Shown: positions 1-11,010, counted from the stretch's first letter. The stretch: 64,000 bases of DNA from Physella acuta (GCF_028476545.1 NW_026731882.1:517501-581500), one strand, 5' to 3'. Numbers and translations: made by a program. Notes: generated by a model from the letters alone, not told the origin.

Positions 1-29
1 TTCGCATGAGTGGCACCCCGGCAGGGCGC

Positions 30-375
30 AATTTGTTTTTCTCTATATACGGTATATAAAAAAAAAAGTCGATTTTGGTTTGGCATCGTTCATCCGATAG
101 CCATGAGACTTTGGGGAGTTCAATATACCACTCTAAAGAAGGGTTCTGTAAAAAAAAAATTTTAATTTCGCAAGGGCGGTGCCACGGGAGGGTCCGATTT
201 TTCTCCATTTACGGTATATAAAAATAATAAAAGTGAATTTCAGTGACACCGTTTATCCGATAGGTTTGAAACTTTGGGGAGTTCATTATAAAACTCTAGG
301 AAAGGGTTCTGTAAAAAAAAAGATTTTTTTTAAATTTCGCAAGGGCGGCGCCACGGGCGGCTGCGATTTTTCTCT
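30..375. repeat. About 175-bp tandem repeat, two units
   Basis: Two diverged units follow one another. Each has a TATACGGTATATAAA-like block, a CATCCGATAG-like block, an ACTTTGGGGAGTTCA block, GGGTTCTGTAAAAAAAA, and a GC-rich GCAAGGGCGG(T/C)GCCACGGG segment. A third unit begins near 365 but is cut by the LINE fragment. Tandem repeats of this kind often lie inside Helitrons. Confidence 0.65.
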
Positions 376-1055
376 ATATACTTACTTACTTAATCCTCAT
401 CACTCCCTGTGGAGTATAGGGCAACAACAAATCTCCGCCATTCCACCCTGTCCTGGGCGAGCCACTTTAGTTCATGCCAGGTTTTGCCAGTAGCCTGTAC
501 TTCTTCTTCCATCTCCCTCCTCCATGTTCCCAGTGGTCTTCCTCTACTTCTCTTTCCGGGTGGGTTCCACTTCAGCGCCATGTTGGGGAGTCTTTTTTTG
601 CTCATGCGTAGGACATGGCCCAGCCATCTCCATCTCCTCGTTCTAACTTCTGAGACAATGTCGTTTAATCCTGTCCTTCGCCATATTTCCTTGTTCGGGA
701 CTTTGTCGTCCCACTTTATCCTGAGGATGCGTTGGAGGGATCTTCTTTCAAATTCTCTGAGTCGGCTGTCTACTTTCTTGTTTAGTTTCCATGACTCTGC
801 AGCATAGAGGAGTACCGAACGTACATTAGACTTATAGATCCTTATTTTAGTTCTCTGCTGCAGTGAGGATGCTTTCCAGATCTTAGCGAGTCTGTTGAAA
901 GCTTGTGCTGCCATTGCTATTCTGGTGGCAATTTCTTTCTCCATGCTGCCATTTGTTGATATATAGCTGCCGAGGTACTTAAAGTCTTCGACCTCTTCTA
1001 GCTCTGCTCCATTCGCAAAGGTCTTGAGAGCACTTTTTAGAAAAAAAAAGGTCAC
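376..1055 (-). mobile_element. 5'-truncated non-LTR retrotransposon (RTE-like LINE), 3' end of the reverse transcriptase ORF
   Basis: An open minus-strand frame (1,055 to 390, 221 codons) shows the usual C-terminal segment of LINE reverse transcriptases: FKYLGSYIS, then RSVLLYAAESWKL, then RRWRWLGHVLRM, then a GRPLGTWRRE block. Only the region after the catalytic core is present, as expected for 5' truncation during target-primed insertion. The stop is followed within about 15 bases by a (TAAG)n tail, read as CTTACTTACTTAA on the plus strand. A very short 3' UTR with a simple-repeat tail suggests the RTE clade; the clade is inferred, the LINE identity is firm. Confidence 0.85.
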
Positions 1056-1160
1056 GCGTCAAAGAACATATAATTGATAACGCATTGGTGAAATCCTTCT
1101 AATAAGTTTCGTCAAACTTTCTTCTATCCCCGCGGCAACGCGCGGGGGTCGGGTACGCTA

Positions 1161-1161
<1 letters not shown>

Positions 1162-1243
<82 letters not shown>
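1162..1243. repeat. (TA)n microsatellite
   Basis: About 41 uninterrupted TA units between the Helitron end and the start of a TIR-like element. It is probably the target of both insertions. Confidence 0.95.
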
Positions 1244-1244
<1 letters not shown>

Positions 1245-1246
<2 letters not shown>

Positions 1247-2415
1247 ACCTGGGGTAATTCCATACACTACTTTTCTAAAAAAATTGTAAAAAATCTAAAA
1301 TCAACACTACCACAATATAATATTGAGGGTAAAACTAGACATGCATTACTTATATGATGGCAAACAAATATAAAGATAATTCACAAAATAAAATACAATT
1401 TTTGAATATTTCACTTTTATTGCAAAAACATGGCAAGTGGGGCAATTCCACACACATTATGAAAATTTTAAAATTCATGTATTTAAAAATGTGTAAAAAA
1501 CATTTTTCCCCTTGGAAACAATTTTGCATGGGGGCAACCAGTCTTCATCACTGGGTGAGGAGAAAGTCTCAATTTCTTCCTCCTGAATTCTACTCTCATC
1601 TGTCATAGGCCGAAGTTGTTCGTTTATAATTGTGGACCATTCTGAAATAAATACAAAATTAAATGTTAGAAAGTCTAATTACTAATGTGTGTATGGGGAT
1701 GTTTAGCTCTAAATATTGCATAAATTATAATAAATAATATAGGTACAGTAAAAATAATAATAGATAAAGAAATAAAAGAAGTATGTGGCAATTTTACTTA
1801 ACTTTAATAGCAGAGTCTTTTTACAAAATAAATAGTACTAGATCTAGTACTTTTCAAGTATTTTTTAAGATTAAATCATGAGTTGTGAATTACAGAATTA
1901 GCCACAACCATTTGAAATGGTTTAAAATAAAAGCTAAACCCTCTAAAGAGTATAAAAAGCAACATGGGACATTCCAAACTATAGTGTATGGAATTGCCCC
2001 ACACCATGTGTGTGGAATTGCCCCACACCTACTATTGAAAAAAATATGCTTTCCTGTTCTAAATTAAAGGCTGAATCTAGCATCATTAACTGTTACTATT
2101 AACAAAAATGATTAAGCTTTCATATAATCAATAAATAAGTGACAACAATTAAAAATAAGACAAAAAAAATATTTTTAAAAAAGTGCAAGTGTTGTACTTA
2201 CCTAAGGATGTTTGAAGATAGATGCAGATAAAATTAAAATTCTTGCTCTGAATGTAGGTGAACGCTTCTCTAACAATATCAGAAAGTACAAGAAATCACC
2301 TCTTAGAAACAGGGAATAGTAACTTTTAATTAAACTTTACTCTCATTAAAAATAGAGAGTATCCAGTATATAGTGTGTGGAATTACCCCGTGTGTGGAAT
2401 TACCCCACCTTACCC
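1245..2415. mobile_element. Non-autonomous element with inverted ends carrying a GGGGTAATTCCACAC motif
   Basis: The left end reads TAACCTGGGGTAATTCCATA. The right end, reverse complemented, reads GGTAAGGTGGGGTAATTCC, so the ends are inverted copies. The motif TGTGGAATTGCCCCAC recurs inside (about 1,436-1,455 and 1,988-2,028) in both orientations. (TA)n tracts abut both sides. No transposase is recognisable. The superfamily is unassigned. Confidence 0.5.
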
Positions 2416-3080
2416 TATATATATATATATATATTCTTTTATCGTAATAGAAAAATAAAGCAATCTGGTAATTTTTTGTAAAAAAAAAGCTACATTTGAA
2501 TTGGCTAAAAATTGAGCTACAAGGTTTGCCACAAACCAACAAATAAATAAACGTTGGCCATACCATTATTCCATTAATACTATTTACTCCTTTTGGAACA
2601 TAGGTCCCCAACCCTCCTTTATGTCCAGTGCCCGGCTGTTGATTTTGCAGTCTCCCAAGATGACTCCCCCCCCCCCATGTTTTCGGTTTTTCAAGACGAT
2701 TCCTTCTTGAGATCTGTCTTCAGTGAAGTAAAAACTTGTTAAAAACAAAAAAAAAGGTGTAAACACGTTATTTTGTTCTACGTTCGCATAACTGTCAAGG
2801 GAAGTAATTCAAACACAATTATTATAAGTTTACATGTCAAGGGTTGTCTCCCTGAAGTTAATTATAATTCAGAGAAAGGTTCATAAACTAAAAAAGTATC
2901 TTATAAAAGTAAGTTTAGCAATGGCGTTGCCATAGTATTGGGTAATAGAAATATAGAACATTGCAAACAGAATTTTATATCAAATTAACGAAATCTGAAG
3001 TTTTTTGAGTTATCGAAATTAGAAAAGAAGTACCCGTCAAAAGTCGACAGCGATACATATATAAGGTCTAAATACTTCTT
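2416..3080. other. Unassigned AT-rich spacer
   Basis: It begins with a short (TA)n run (about 2,417-2,434) and includes a poly-C run near 2,666. I see no gene, no repeat shared with the rest of the window and no RNA gene. Confidence 0.4.
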
Positions 3081-3082
3081 CA

Positions 3083-3365
3083 GCCTTATTAATATTTAAG
3101 TATATGTGCCAACTGGTGTGCCATTGAGGCCATTGACTCCAATTTCAGCCTGCTTTTCTTTTTGTATTTGCTTCTAAAGCCTTTGTTCAAGCAAGAACAA
3201 ACTATAAGGCAGCATTTGTTTGATTTTTTTTATTTTTTTTTTGTCTCTCCTAGAAGTGTGACTGTCCCCAGCTAACGAGCCTCATCTTCCCAAGTGTTCG
3301 AAATCGAGACTTTTCGGTTTAGCAACCATGAGCTTTACCGACTTGACCACTTGCTTTAGGTGAAA
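3083..3365 (-). mobile_element. tRNA-derived SINE, family 1
   Basis: Read on the minus strand from about 3,365, it starts with a tRNA-like segment (GTGGTCAAGTCGGTAAAG as A-box region, CGATTTCGAACAC as B-box region). A body follows containing GATGAGGCTCGTTAGCTGGG and an AAGCAGGCTGAAAT block. The same body occurs at 8,086-8,365 (-), 31,632-33,118 (+), 33,183-33,600 (+) and 55,040-55,160 (+). It is a dispersed family, not a working tRNA gene. Confidence 0.75.
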
Positions 3366-3764
3366 TATCGACCACCAAACTAAAAACAGCTTTTTAGAAA
3401 CTCAAAGAGAAAGAAGTACCAATTCTGTTTTACCCAAAAACTTTATGCCATTGAATCGATTCTAAACTTTTAAACTTAAAAATCAAAGATCACATTTTAT
3501 GCTTTGAATGTCAGTTTTGTTGTACATATTTAGAAGTTACTATATAAGTATTAATATGAGTGTAACATGGTGTTATTATTTTTAATGACGTTTATGACGT
3601 GCGGTTGGCTGAAATTATAAATATTTATAGCTTAAAATACGCATGTGATTTTATTAAAAGTATTTGTACTTTTTCCCTATTTAAACATAAGATTGTTAAC
3701 TAGAGTATTTGCAAAGTTATTTAGATTGTGTGCTACATTTTAAGTTGTGGATAAAATGAATAGT
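3366..3764. other. Unassigned AT-rich spacer
   Basis: AT-rich single-copy-looking sequence between a SINE and a palindromic MITE. No coding or RNA signal was recognised. Confidence 0.35.
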
Positions 3765-4125
3765 TAATAATAATCATTAAAAAAGTTTTAAAAAACCCAC
3801 GTTTTCTGATTGAACTAAAAAGTAGAAAATAAATACTATACATCACAATAATGCAAGCGATCACTCTACTATAAGCGATGAAAAACGTGGGGCGCCGAAG
3901 TAAAAGTTATATTACTATTGATTAGATAATACTATTGACTTTTATTAGGGAGCTTGTAGAGAGTCAACAGTATTAGAAACTGTAAGAAAATCACGGCGCC
4001 CCACGTTTTTCATCGCTTATAGTAGAGTGATCGCTTGCATTATTGTGATGTATAGTATTTATTTTCTACTTTTTAGTTCAATCAGAAAACGTGGGTTTTT
4101 TAAAACTTTTTTAATGATTATTATT
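3765..4125. mobile_element. Palindromic MITE with arms of about 130 bp
   Basis: The left arm (TAATAATAATCATTAAAAAA..., then ...AAGCGATCACTCTACTATAA, then CGTGGGGCGCC) is repeated as its reverse complement on the right, meeting around a loop of roughly 90 bases that includes TTATATTACTATTGATTAG. The whole could fold into one long hairpin. A one-armed relative lies at 27,747-27,965. No coding capacity. Confidence 0.8.
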
Positions 4126-4289
4126 TTCTACTTTTTAGTCTTTGTCTGTTTGTTTGCATTGAAATCTTGCTATCGATTTTATCTTTTCACTTTTTTTTTT
4201 GGTAAACGAAGACAACTCGTAAAAAGACAAATCGTAAAAAACGAGAGACCCTTTCTTCTTCGGTCTCAATCGCAAGTGAATGATTGTCA

Positions 4290-4410
4290 GAGGTTAGTTG
4301 ATAGCGGTTAGGACGAGGGCTGGTTACTGACTAGAACACATAGATTTGAACCCGTGTCGAGTGGGATAGCAATCGTGTGCCCAACCACTCGACCATATCG
4401 TCTCCCCCAA
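4290..4410 (-). mobile_element. tRNA-like SINE head or tRNA pseudogene, family 3
   Basis: On the minus strand the sequence GGTCGAGTGGTTGGGCACAC is followed about 30 bases later by ACGGGTTCAAATCTATG, matching pol III A- and B-box spacing. The 3' side does not form a proper acceptor stem, so I call it a SINE head, not a gene. Confidence 0.5.
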
Positions 4411-6070
4411 ACTGGCCACCAGTGGTAATAGTTACCTCCTGTAAGTTTAAAGTCGGTTCAAACTAAATTATCTGCCCCTAAGCCTGTCGCGACGTGGGAT
4501 CGTTTCGCGTCACTGCACGCGGCAAGAGAGAGGCGAGCTACGCGTCGCTCCTCGCAGAGGAGAATTATATATATAGATTATATAGCGGTCTAAAATGCTC
4601 AATAAAATGTTTCCATTGATCAATTTAGTAATAATAACAATTGAATATTCTATGGTCATCCAAAAGAAAGCTTCCCTGAAAATTTCAGCGCGCTAGCTAA
4701 CTGGGAAGTGCCAGAAATTTCGATCGCAAGATTTGATTGGAAAGACAAACAGAGAAAGCAAGTTAAAGAAAACGTGGGAAAAAATAATAATGAAGCAAGA
4801 TACTCTTAAATATTGAATCAAGCAAATCATCATTATAAAAATAAGATGCGCAGGATATTTTTCTGTAAGCTAAATGCAGGGAAAGTGTTAGGATTTTAAA
4901 GTCTATATTATGTATCAGTCAAGTAAATGGCTTAGATTTCCGTTCCTGTTTCCAAATCCACTTAAACTATGAAAATGTTAATGATGTGATAATTCCTATT
5001 CCCCATTGTATACGTATGATTTACTGCTGTATAGTGCCACCCAGTCAATCCCATTATTGCTAATATAATGCTTTTATAATTGTAAGATTTGTGATCCTAT
5101 AGCATAGTATAAATACATTAAACTCTTTTGTCTATTATATTTCACTGGTCTGCACAAAACATATTTTAAATAGCTTAGCGGAGGAATCAATCCCGATCGA
5201 TTACAATAATCTAATTAAAAATCTTTCAGCGGCACCTTTGAACCGATACATTACTACCTGTAGATCAATAGAATCAAAGTCGGGTCTCGCCGTCTTGCTG
5301 TACAAACTTGGTTTATATTTCAATGTCTACCAGTGTACCTCGTGTATTGTTTTGTGTGGCGGATATGTCAAGAGGTCGGTTCGTGTTAAATCAGGCAGTG
5401 GGTGTTAGTGTGGGGGGGGGGGGGGGGGGGCGGGGGTGTTAGTGTCATGCTACGGGCTGGAGATCTAAGCCAGTCGCTGAAGGTCACGCTTTGACGCCTC
5501 GATCTGATGGCCATGGTCTGATGGCCACTCTTTATTGCTTAATTTTATGTATAGTTAATTGACCATTACTAAGAATTTAATATGGAGTTTATAGCTTACA
5601 CATTGCAGAAATATGTTAATGCTAATTCCAGCTTGTTAATATTTAATTATCCAAAGGCTATCCTTTAATGTATAATTTATAGTGTTAACTTCTTCATTAA
5701 CATCGTAAGAATTGGGTGACATTTTTACTTGAGTACTTTGGTCCAAAAACTGATATATCCTGTTACATGAAATATGTTTTTAAATAGTTTAGTATTGATT
5801 CTTTGTGGTAGTGATATGTTTTTAATGTCAGAGTGGGTAGTTGGTTAAGTATTTTTATAGTTGAGTATTAATTCTTTGAGACAGAAGTTTGTCTATATTA
5901 TTATTATTATTTATCTTCATTTTGTTACGAATTTCACAATATTTGAAACAGGGAGCTAAAAATACTTAGAACTTAATCTAAAGTCCTTAAATCCGACGTA
6001 ATGTCGGTCTACAGCTTAGGGGCAGAGGTTACCGATTTGGAATCGAAAACCCATTGATAGACATCCACTA
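4411..6070. other. Unassigned intergenic DNA with poly-G tract
   Basis: Mostly AT-rich. A GC-richer patch lies at 4,480-4,560, and a run of about 21 G occurs at 5,411-5,431. The stretch 5,215-5,400 weakly resembles 6,690-6,830 (both have GGCACCTTTG(A/T)ACCGATAC and AGAGGTCGG), suggesting an old repeat. No gene was recognised. Confidence 0.35.
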
Positions 6071-6074
6071 GTGC

Positions 6075-6640
6075 GTGGTATGGTTAGAATCAAATTACAA
6101 ACTACAAGTAGGCGTTAGTGACGTATACGCCCTTCCCTTAATTAGTATGTTAATTTCAAACAATGAATCAATGTTGAGCCTGCAAGGAGCGTGTAGTACA
6201 AGTTGCGTGTAGTGAAGCGATCACCTGTACCACCCACACTGAACTTTTCAGGAAGGGAAGTAAGTTTTAAGTCATTGGACGATCCCATTTGTTCTCGTGA
6301 GTTGTATGGAGTTGCACAAAGAAGTTTTACTTTGATTTCAAAGATCGTCAAAGTAGCCAGAGATAGTCACATTAAGGTCACACACCCACATCCCCACCCC
6401 CTCCCCCTCCCCACACACACATACACATACACACATACAAACACACCCCCACATACACACATATAAACCAACACCTACACACAACCATATACACCCCCAC
6501 CCCCACCCCCTTCCCACACACAAACACATATACACCCTCACATACACACACACATACCCACACATCCCCCCCCCCCCCACGAACACAGAGACACATTTTT
6601 GTTTAACTTCTTTCAGCGATAACATTTATTGGGTGTCGTT
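6075..6640. repeat. Dispersed repeat (family Y) plus C/CA-rich simple sequence
   Basis: The block at 6,095-6,260 (ACTACAAGTAGGCGTTAGTG, then GACGTATACGCCC, then ACCTGTACCACCCACAC) resembles 10,340-10,510. It is followed by an impure CA/CCCCA tract at 6,370-6,595. Frames through the tract are low-complexity and not genes. Confidence 0.5.
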
Positions 6641-7015
6641 AAAAACATTAAAGGAGGGTATCGATTTTAAAACTATTATAATTAACTAATCCCCAAACTC
6701 TCAATGGCACCTTTGTACCGATACGTTTCTAAAAGTAGTTCAATATAATGAAAGCCATAGCGAACTTGTTCAGAGGTCGGCTAGTGGTGTTAAGTAGGGC
6801 TTACGGGCGTCGCGTGGGTGGTGTTATTGTTCACCTTAGTACAGGTTGGCCACACGTTGACTGTAGGGAAAAAAGTCTCATGAAACAAAAACACAGGGAA
6901 AAAAACCCAAAGAAAAAGTCACATGAAAAAAAGTCTCAGGAAAAAAGTCACAAATATATATTTGCTTGGAATTGTTGATACTTATATGTATTATGCGAAT
7001 CAACTTAAAGTGTCC
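6641..7015. other. Unassigned spacer
   Basis: Contains a purine-rich AAAAAGTC(T/A)CA repeat near 6,870-6,950. No convincing gene. Confidence 0.35.
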
Positions 7016-7019
7016 ATTT

Positions 7020-7235
7020 CAAACCTGACGGTCTATGGGGCAAGTGAAGTACAGTTCACTTGTTTCTGTGACCGCGGCATATGAAGAGATAGTGTGGTCA
7101 GCATTATGCCCAGCCGCCTTTACTTTCCCTAACGTGCGTTAGGTACCCATCACAGTTGGGTGGACTCAGGGACGGTCTACTGACTTGAACCCGGATTCGA
7201 ACACGAGACTTACGGGTTAGCAGTCCAGCTGCGAA
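7020..7235 (-). mobile_element. tRNA-derived SINE, family 2
   Basis: It is the reverse complement of the 9,807-10,045 SINE: CTGACGGTCTATGGGGCAAG at the tail side, a GATAGTGTGGTCAGCA body, and a head with ATTCGAACACGAG and GGGTTAGCAGTCCAGC. Three copies of the family lie in the window. Confidence 0.75.
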
Positions 7236-7239
7236 TCAA

Positions 7240-8085
7240 CTTACGATTGATTAAATGTTATGTAAACATGTTAGATAAAAATGCGTGGGTTGTATACTTA
7301 TTTATAACACACATACAAGATTTTTAGTATAAAGTTTGTAGGATTTAATGGTAATTCTGTTTCACATATACTATTTATTCGAGTTTAATATAATGTTCAA
7401 ACCTTCTTGGTTTCAATTGATTTAGTTAATTATTAACTTTAAATTAGCGTGAAGTGGCATAAAAACGTTGTTAATGTGCCTTGCTGCCCTCAATCAACGC
7501 AACAATAGGTCAACCACCTGTACTGCCCACATTTATCACGGTCATTACATAACAAAGCAAAGGCCCAAAACAGAAAGCCGACAAAGTATAAAGCTGTAAT
7601 TGACGCAAAACGTAAACAACATAGAATAGGGACGGAAAAGCCGATTGAGGAGAATCTAACCAGGATGAGGCCTACGAAAAAAAAATAGGCAAACACAATG
7701 ATGAGCCTAAATTTATTTCTTAATAATTTTCCACCGTGTATTTAAGTAAATACGTAACAAATGACGTTGCTATGTACATTATCTTACTGTGTTTTAACAG
7801 TTATAAACCATAAAGCTTTTAAAGTTTACAACTATGCTACTGAAGAAATTACCACGCACATTAATAAACACCCAAATTTTACAATTATCAACGATTAAAT
7901 TTATATGTTGCATGATATTTTAAAGCCAGTGTGGGTAATTAAGTAGATGAAGATTTCATAGAGTAGACGTGTCTAAATGTTAATATTTTGTCTGCAACAA
8001 TAGTATCAGAAACAAGTAACTACACATACTACGGAATCTTCTTTTTGTCTCTCTTTATCTTCTTTCTTAATGATAGTGTCAGAAG
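7240..8085. other. Unassigned AT-rich spacer
   Basis: One short block (7,480-7,540) shares ACCACCTGTACTGCCCAC with the family Y repeats. Otherwise nothing recognised. Confidence 0.35.
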
Positions 8086-8365
8086 GTATTCCCTCCAATC
8101 CAATTAATTATGACGTGTAATCTCGGTTAGCGCCACATAGGCTATTCACTCCCATTTCAGCCTGCTTATCGTTTTGGACTTGCTTCAATAGCCTTTGTCC
8201 AACAAAAAACAAACTAGTATACAAAGTTGTTTAATTTTAGAGTTGTCTATCCTAGATGATTTGCTGTCTCCATCAATCGAGCATCATCTGCCCGGGAATT
8301 GGAACTCGGGATTTTTCGTTTCAGCTAAATGAGCTTAACCGACAGAGCCATGCATACCCCCCCCC
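8086..8365 (-). mobile_element. tRNA-derived SINE, family 1, diverged copy
   Basis: It aligns by eye to 3,083-3,365: CCATTTCAGCCTGCTTATCG, AAGCCTTTG-like and GAGCATCATCTGCCCGGGA blocks, and a degenerate tRNA-like head ending near 8,365. It is more diverged than the 3 kb copy. Confidence 0.65.
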
Positions 8366-8426
8366 CCCCAAGTACCAAATCAAAATATCGATTTGTAATG
8401 TACGCTCATAATGTACGCTTGCAACT

Positions 8427-8500
8427 TGTAGCAGCAGTTCTCACTTTGGTCAACGTCCCTGACATGATGTAGGCTTTTCGCTTTGGCAGTGGTTCCAATG
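8427..8500. repeat. Left part of a roughly 65-bp minisatellite split by a hAT element
   Basis: The unit contains GCAG(T/C)GGTTCC(C)AATG and GTCCCTGAC. It resumes at 10,103 after the hAT insertion. Confidence 0.55.
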
Positions 8501-8561
8501 CAGTGCCGGCGCCAGGTTATATAGCGCCCTAGGCAAAACTTAATAAAACGCCCCCCCCCCC

Positions 8562-8566
<5 letters not shown>

Positions 8567-8627
<61 letters not shown>
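8567..8627. repeat. (TA)n microsatellite
   Basis: About 30 TA units inside the hAT remnant. Confidence 0.95.
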
Positions 8628-8629
<2 letters not shown>

Positions 8630-9050
8630 ATATAGTAGACTGCCTCACTAAATTTTAAATTAAACCATTTAACCTATTTCATTGAAACTGGCTGAAGCTC
8701 ATTTCTGGTCTGAAATAATCCTGTTTTAAAGTACCTCATTCATGAAAATTATGAATAGTGTCATGCAAGTAGTTTAAAGGTTTGCCTCAGTAATTAATTT
8801 CAATTTTCAAAAACTGCACTCTTCACTAGTCACACTGGAAAAGTTAATAGTATTCTCATGGAAACAACATTAATTTTGGTACACAATCTTCCAATTTTGG
8901 TTGTGCAATATAGAAAAGCACATATAATGATGACATTTGCTTAGGAAGCCTTCGATCTACTATGTGAAGCTCATTTCAAATATCACCAGCATCAATATAT
9001 TTATTAGCATTATGCATTAACGATGTTTTTGAGTGTATGCAGGCAGTAAG

Positions 9051-9277
9051 GGGAGCCGGACGTTTTCCCGAAAGACACTTGCCCGAATGTCGTTTGCCCG
9101 AAGGCCGATTTCCCGAATGGACACTTGCCCGAATGCGACAAATGCCCGAATGGACACTTGCCCGAATGCGACAAATGCCCGAATGGACACTTGCCCGAAT
9201 GCGACAAACGCCCGGGAAATCGGCCTTCGGGCAAACGGCATTCGGGCAAGTGTCTTTCGGGAATTTGTCGTAGACCC
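9051..9277. mobile_element. Palindromic MULE-like MITE with minisatellite core and 9-bp target duplication
   Basis: GGCAGTAAG flanks it on both sides (9,042-9,050 and 9,278-9,286), a 9-bp duplication typical of Mutator-like elements. Arms of about 50 bases (TTCCCGAAAGACACTTGCCC and onward; reverse complement at 9,213-9,263) enclose three copies of a 33-bp unit built from TTGCCCGAATG and GACAAATGCCCGAATGGACA. Several overlapping frames are open on both strands, but they follow from the repeat and are not genes. Confidence 0.85.
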
Positions 9278-9806
9278 GGCAGTAAGTATATCCGCAGGTG
9301 TCTTCTCGTTGATATTGGATATAACATAAAGATAGCTAAATAGAATATTATGTTGTTCTAATTGTTGGAACCTCTCTTAAATAGACTGTATAGGGCCTAC
9401 CTATATCCAAGATAATGTAATAGAATTCTAATTTAAAATTCTGTCTAGGATCTTGTGGTGGCAGCATTTAATTTAGTTTCAAAATCTAAATATCTCCTTG
9501 TCTATCGAGATTTTTAACTTAACTTGAGAGAAAACGAGACATACGAGCCCTATGAAAGTAAAATTGCGCGTGTTTTACAACGTCGCGTTGATGGAGGTGG
9601 AGAGGGGCGCATTTTCATCAAGGCGAATAGCTAAATATCGGCATAATTTGAGGAGGGGGCGCAAAATTGATAGTTCGTTATGGGCATCATAATAGATTGC
9701 TACGCCTTTGATTATTACCCTGTATATAGCTTATTTAATATATAAAAAGTTATTAATTATTATGTAATTTTTAATAATGGCGATTACACATTTTTGCGCC
9801 CCCTAT

Positions 9807-10045
9807 GGACGGATTGATCTAGCGGTTGAGAGCTGGACTGCTAACCCGTAAGTCTCGAGTTCGAATCCGGGTTCTAGCCAGTAGACCGTCCCTAAGTTCA
9901 CCCAACTCTGATGGATACCTAACTCCTGTTAGCGAAAGTAAAGGCGGCCGAGCATAGTGCTGACCACACTATCTCTTCATATGCCGAGGTCACAGAAACA
10001 AGTGAACTCTACTTCACTTGGCCTATAGACCGTCAGGTTTTGACT
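9807..10045 (+). mobile_element. tRNA-derived SINE, family 2, clear promoter
   Basis: The head has an A-box-like GATCTAGCGGTTGAGAGC and a near-consensus B box GAGTTCGAATCCGGG with normal spacing. A family-specific body follows (ACCGTCCCTAAGTTCACCCA, then ACACTATCTCTTCATATGCC, then ending near GACCGTCAGGTTTTGAC). It is nested in the hAT element. Confidence 0.85.
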
Positions 10046-10102
10046 TTATGGATAGCGCCCAAGGCGACCGCCTAGTTCGCCTTATAGGTAGCACGGGCCC
10101 TG

Positions 10103-10275
10103 TTCCAATGTGGACTATGTCCCTGACTCTTTGTTAGTTTGCAGCTTAAAGCAGTGGTTCCCAATGTGGTCTATGTGCCTTACTCTATGAAAGTTTGATG
10201 CCTGTAGCAGCGGTTCCCAATCCCCAATCCCAGAATCTCTGTAAGCGTGCAGTTTTAAGCAGCAGTTATCCACGC
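10103..10275. repeat. Right part of the minisatellite split by the hAT element, about 65-bp units
   Basis: Three units with AGCAG(T/C)GGTTCCCAAT(G), GTC(T/C)ATGT and a CTCT..AAGTTTG block. Together with 8,427-8,500 they form the pre-insertion array. Confidence 0.6.
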
Positions 10276-10334
10276 TAAGATCTACGTCTAATATCTTCAA
10301 GCCTGCTGGTGTCAAAAAGGCGAGAAAAGTTTCA

Positions 10335-11010
10335 CCGAGATTTTACAAGCTACAAGTAGGCGTAAATGACGTATACACCCTTAACTTTGATTGGTCTTAC
10401 GGCGATTGATTTGCTGATTTCAATTTATTAATCGATTTAAAGCTATCAAGCGAAGCGTCCTGGCCAAAGCGTCCTGTACTACAGTTACCTTTACTACCCA
10501 CACGCTAATCACCAACCTATTCATGAAACGAACTGAGAATTTTATTTTAAAACTCTTTTTGTTCTCCTGGCTTTTTAAATATTTTTTACGCCCCCCCCCC
10601 CTTCCCCGCATTACATTGATCTGTCAATAAAATCGACAACGTACGATATTTTATAATATAGCTTTAATCTCTGACAGGAAAAATTTCGAGATCTTGGGAT
10701 TGTTTATTGAATCTTTTAGAAGTATCGTATCAAAGTTTCAAAGTGATCGGATTAATGGTCTAGAGATGTGAACAAGAAAAACACTCAGACATACATACAT
10801 CGAGTTTACAAATATACATGATAAAAAAACGACTCTAATGTCCATTTCCAAATACTTTTAAATTATTGTGACTCTTATGATTAAATATTTATTTACTTAG
10901 GTATACTATTACACTAACCACGATATATTGCATCTCATATCCGAAAAAGTAGTTAGATATTTTCATTTAGTGATTTTAAACTAACATCATGAATGATGAT
11001 GTTTCGAGCA
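10335..11010. other. Family Y repeat copy and unassigned spacer
   Basis: 10,340-10,510 resembles 6,095-6,260 (CTACAAGTAGGCGTAAATGA, GACGTATACACCC). The block 10,670-10,830, with AAGTTTCAAAGTGATCGG and (ACAT)n ACATCG, looks like the 3' region of a dispersed repeat but cannot be classed. No gene. Confidence 0.4.

Larger units (their letters stand above)
1..1162 (+). mobile_element. Helitron 3' portion, start beyond the window
   Basis: The right end carries a GC-rich hairpin (about 1,128-1,147, CCCCGCGgcaaCGCGCGGGG) followed about 12 bases later by CTAG and then T, at the edge of a (TA)n tract. Helitrons end in a hairpin plus CTRR and insert between A and T, so this is a likely Helitron 3' terminus. 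The left end lies outside the window. A LINE fragment sits inside it (376-1,055). No Rep/helicase coding is visible, so the copy is probably non-autonomous. Confidence 0.5.
8501..10102. mobile_element. hAT-type DNA transposon remnant with 8-bp target duplication
   Basis: The ends are inverted: left CAGTGCCGGCGCCAGGTTAT, and right, reverse complemented, CAGGGCCCGTGCTACCTATA. Subterminal matches follow (TAGCGCCCTAGGC versus GCGGTCGCCTTGGGCGC). The 8 bases TTCCAATG flank it directly on both sides (8,493-8,500 and 10,103-10,110), the hAT signature. No transposase remains. It contains a (TA)n tract, a MULE-type MITE (9,051-9,277) and a SINE (9,807-10,045), so it is older than those. Confidence 0.85.

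Noticed and set aside
409-807. Plus-strand frame of 132 codons
   Set aside because: Antisense shadow of the LINE reverse transcriptase frame.
9807-10045. True tRNA gene
   Set aside because: Good A and B boxes but no cloverleaf acceptor stem; the same body occurs three times, so it is a SINE.
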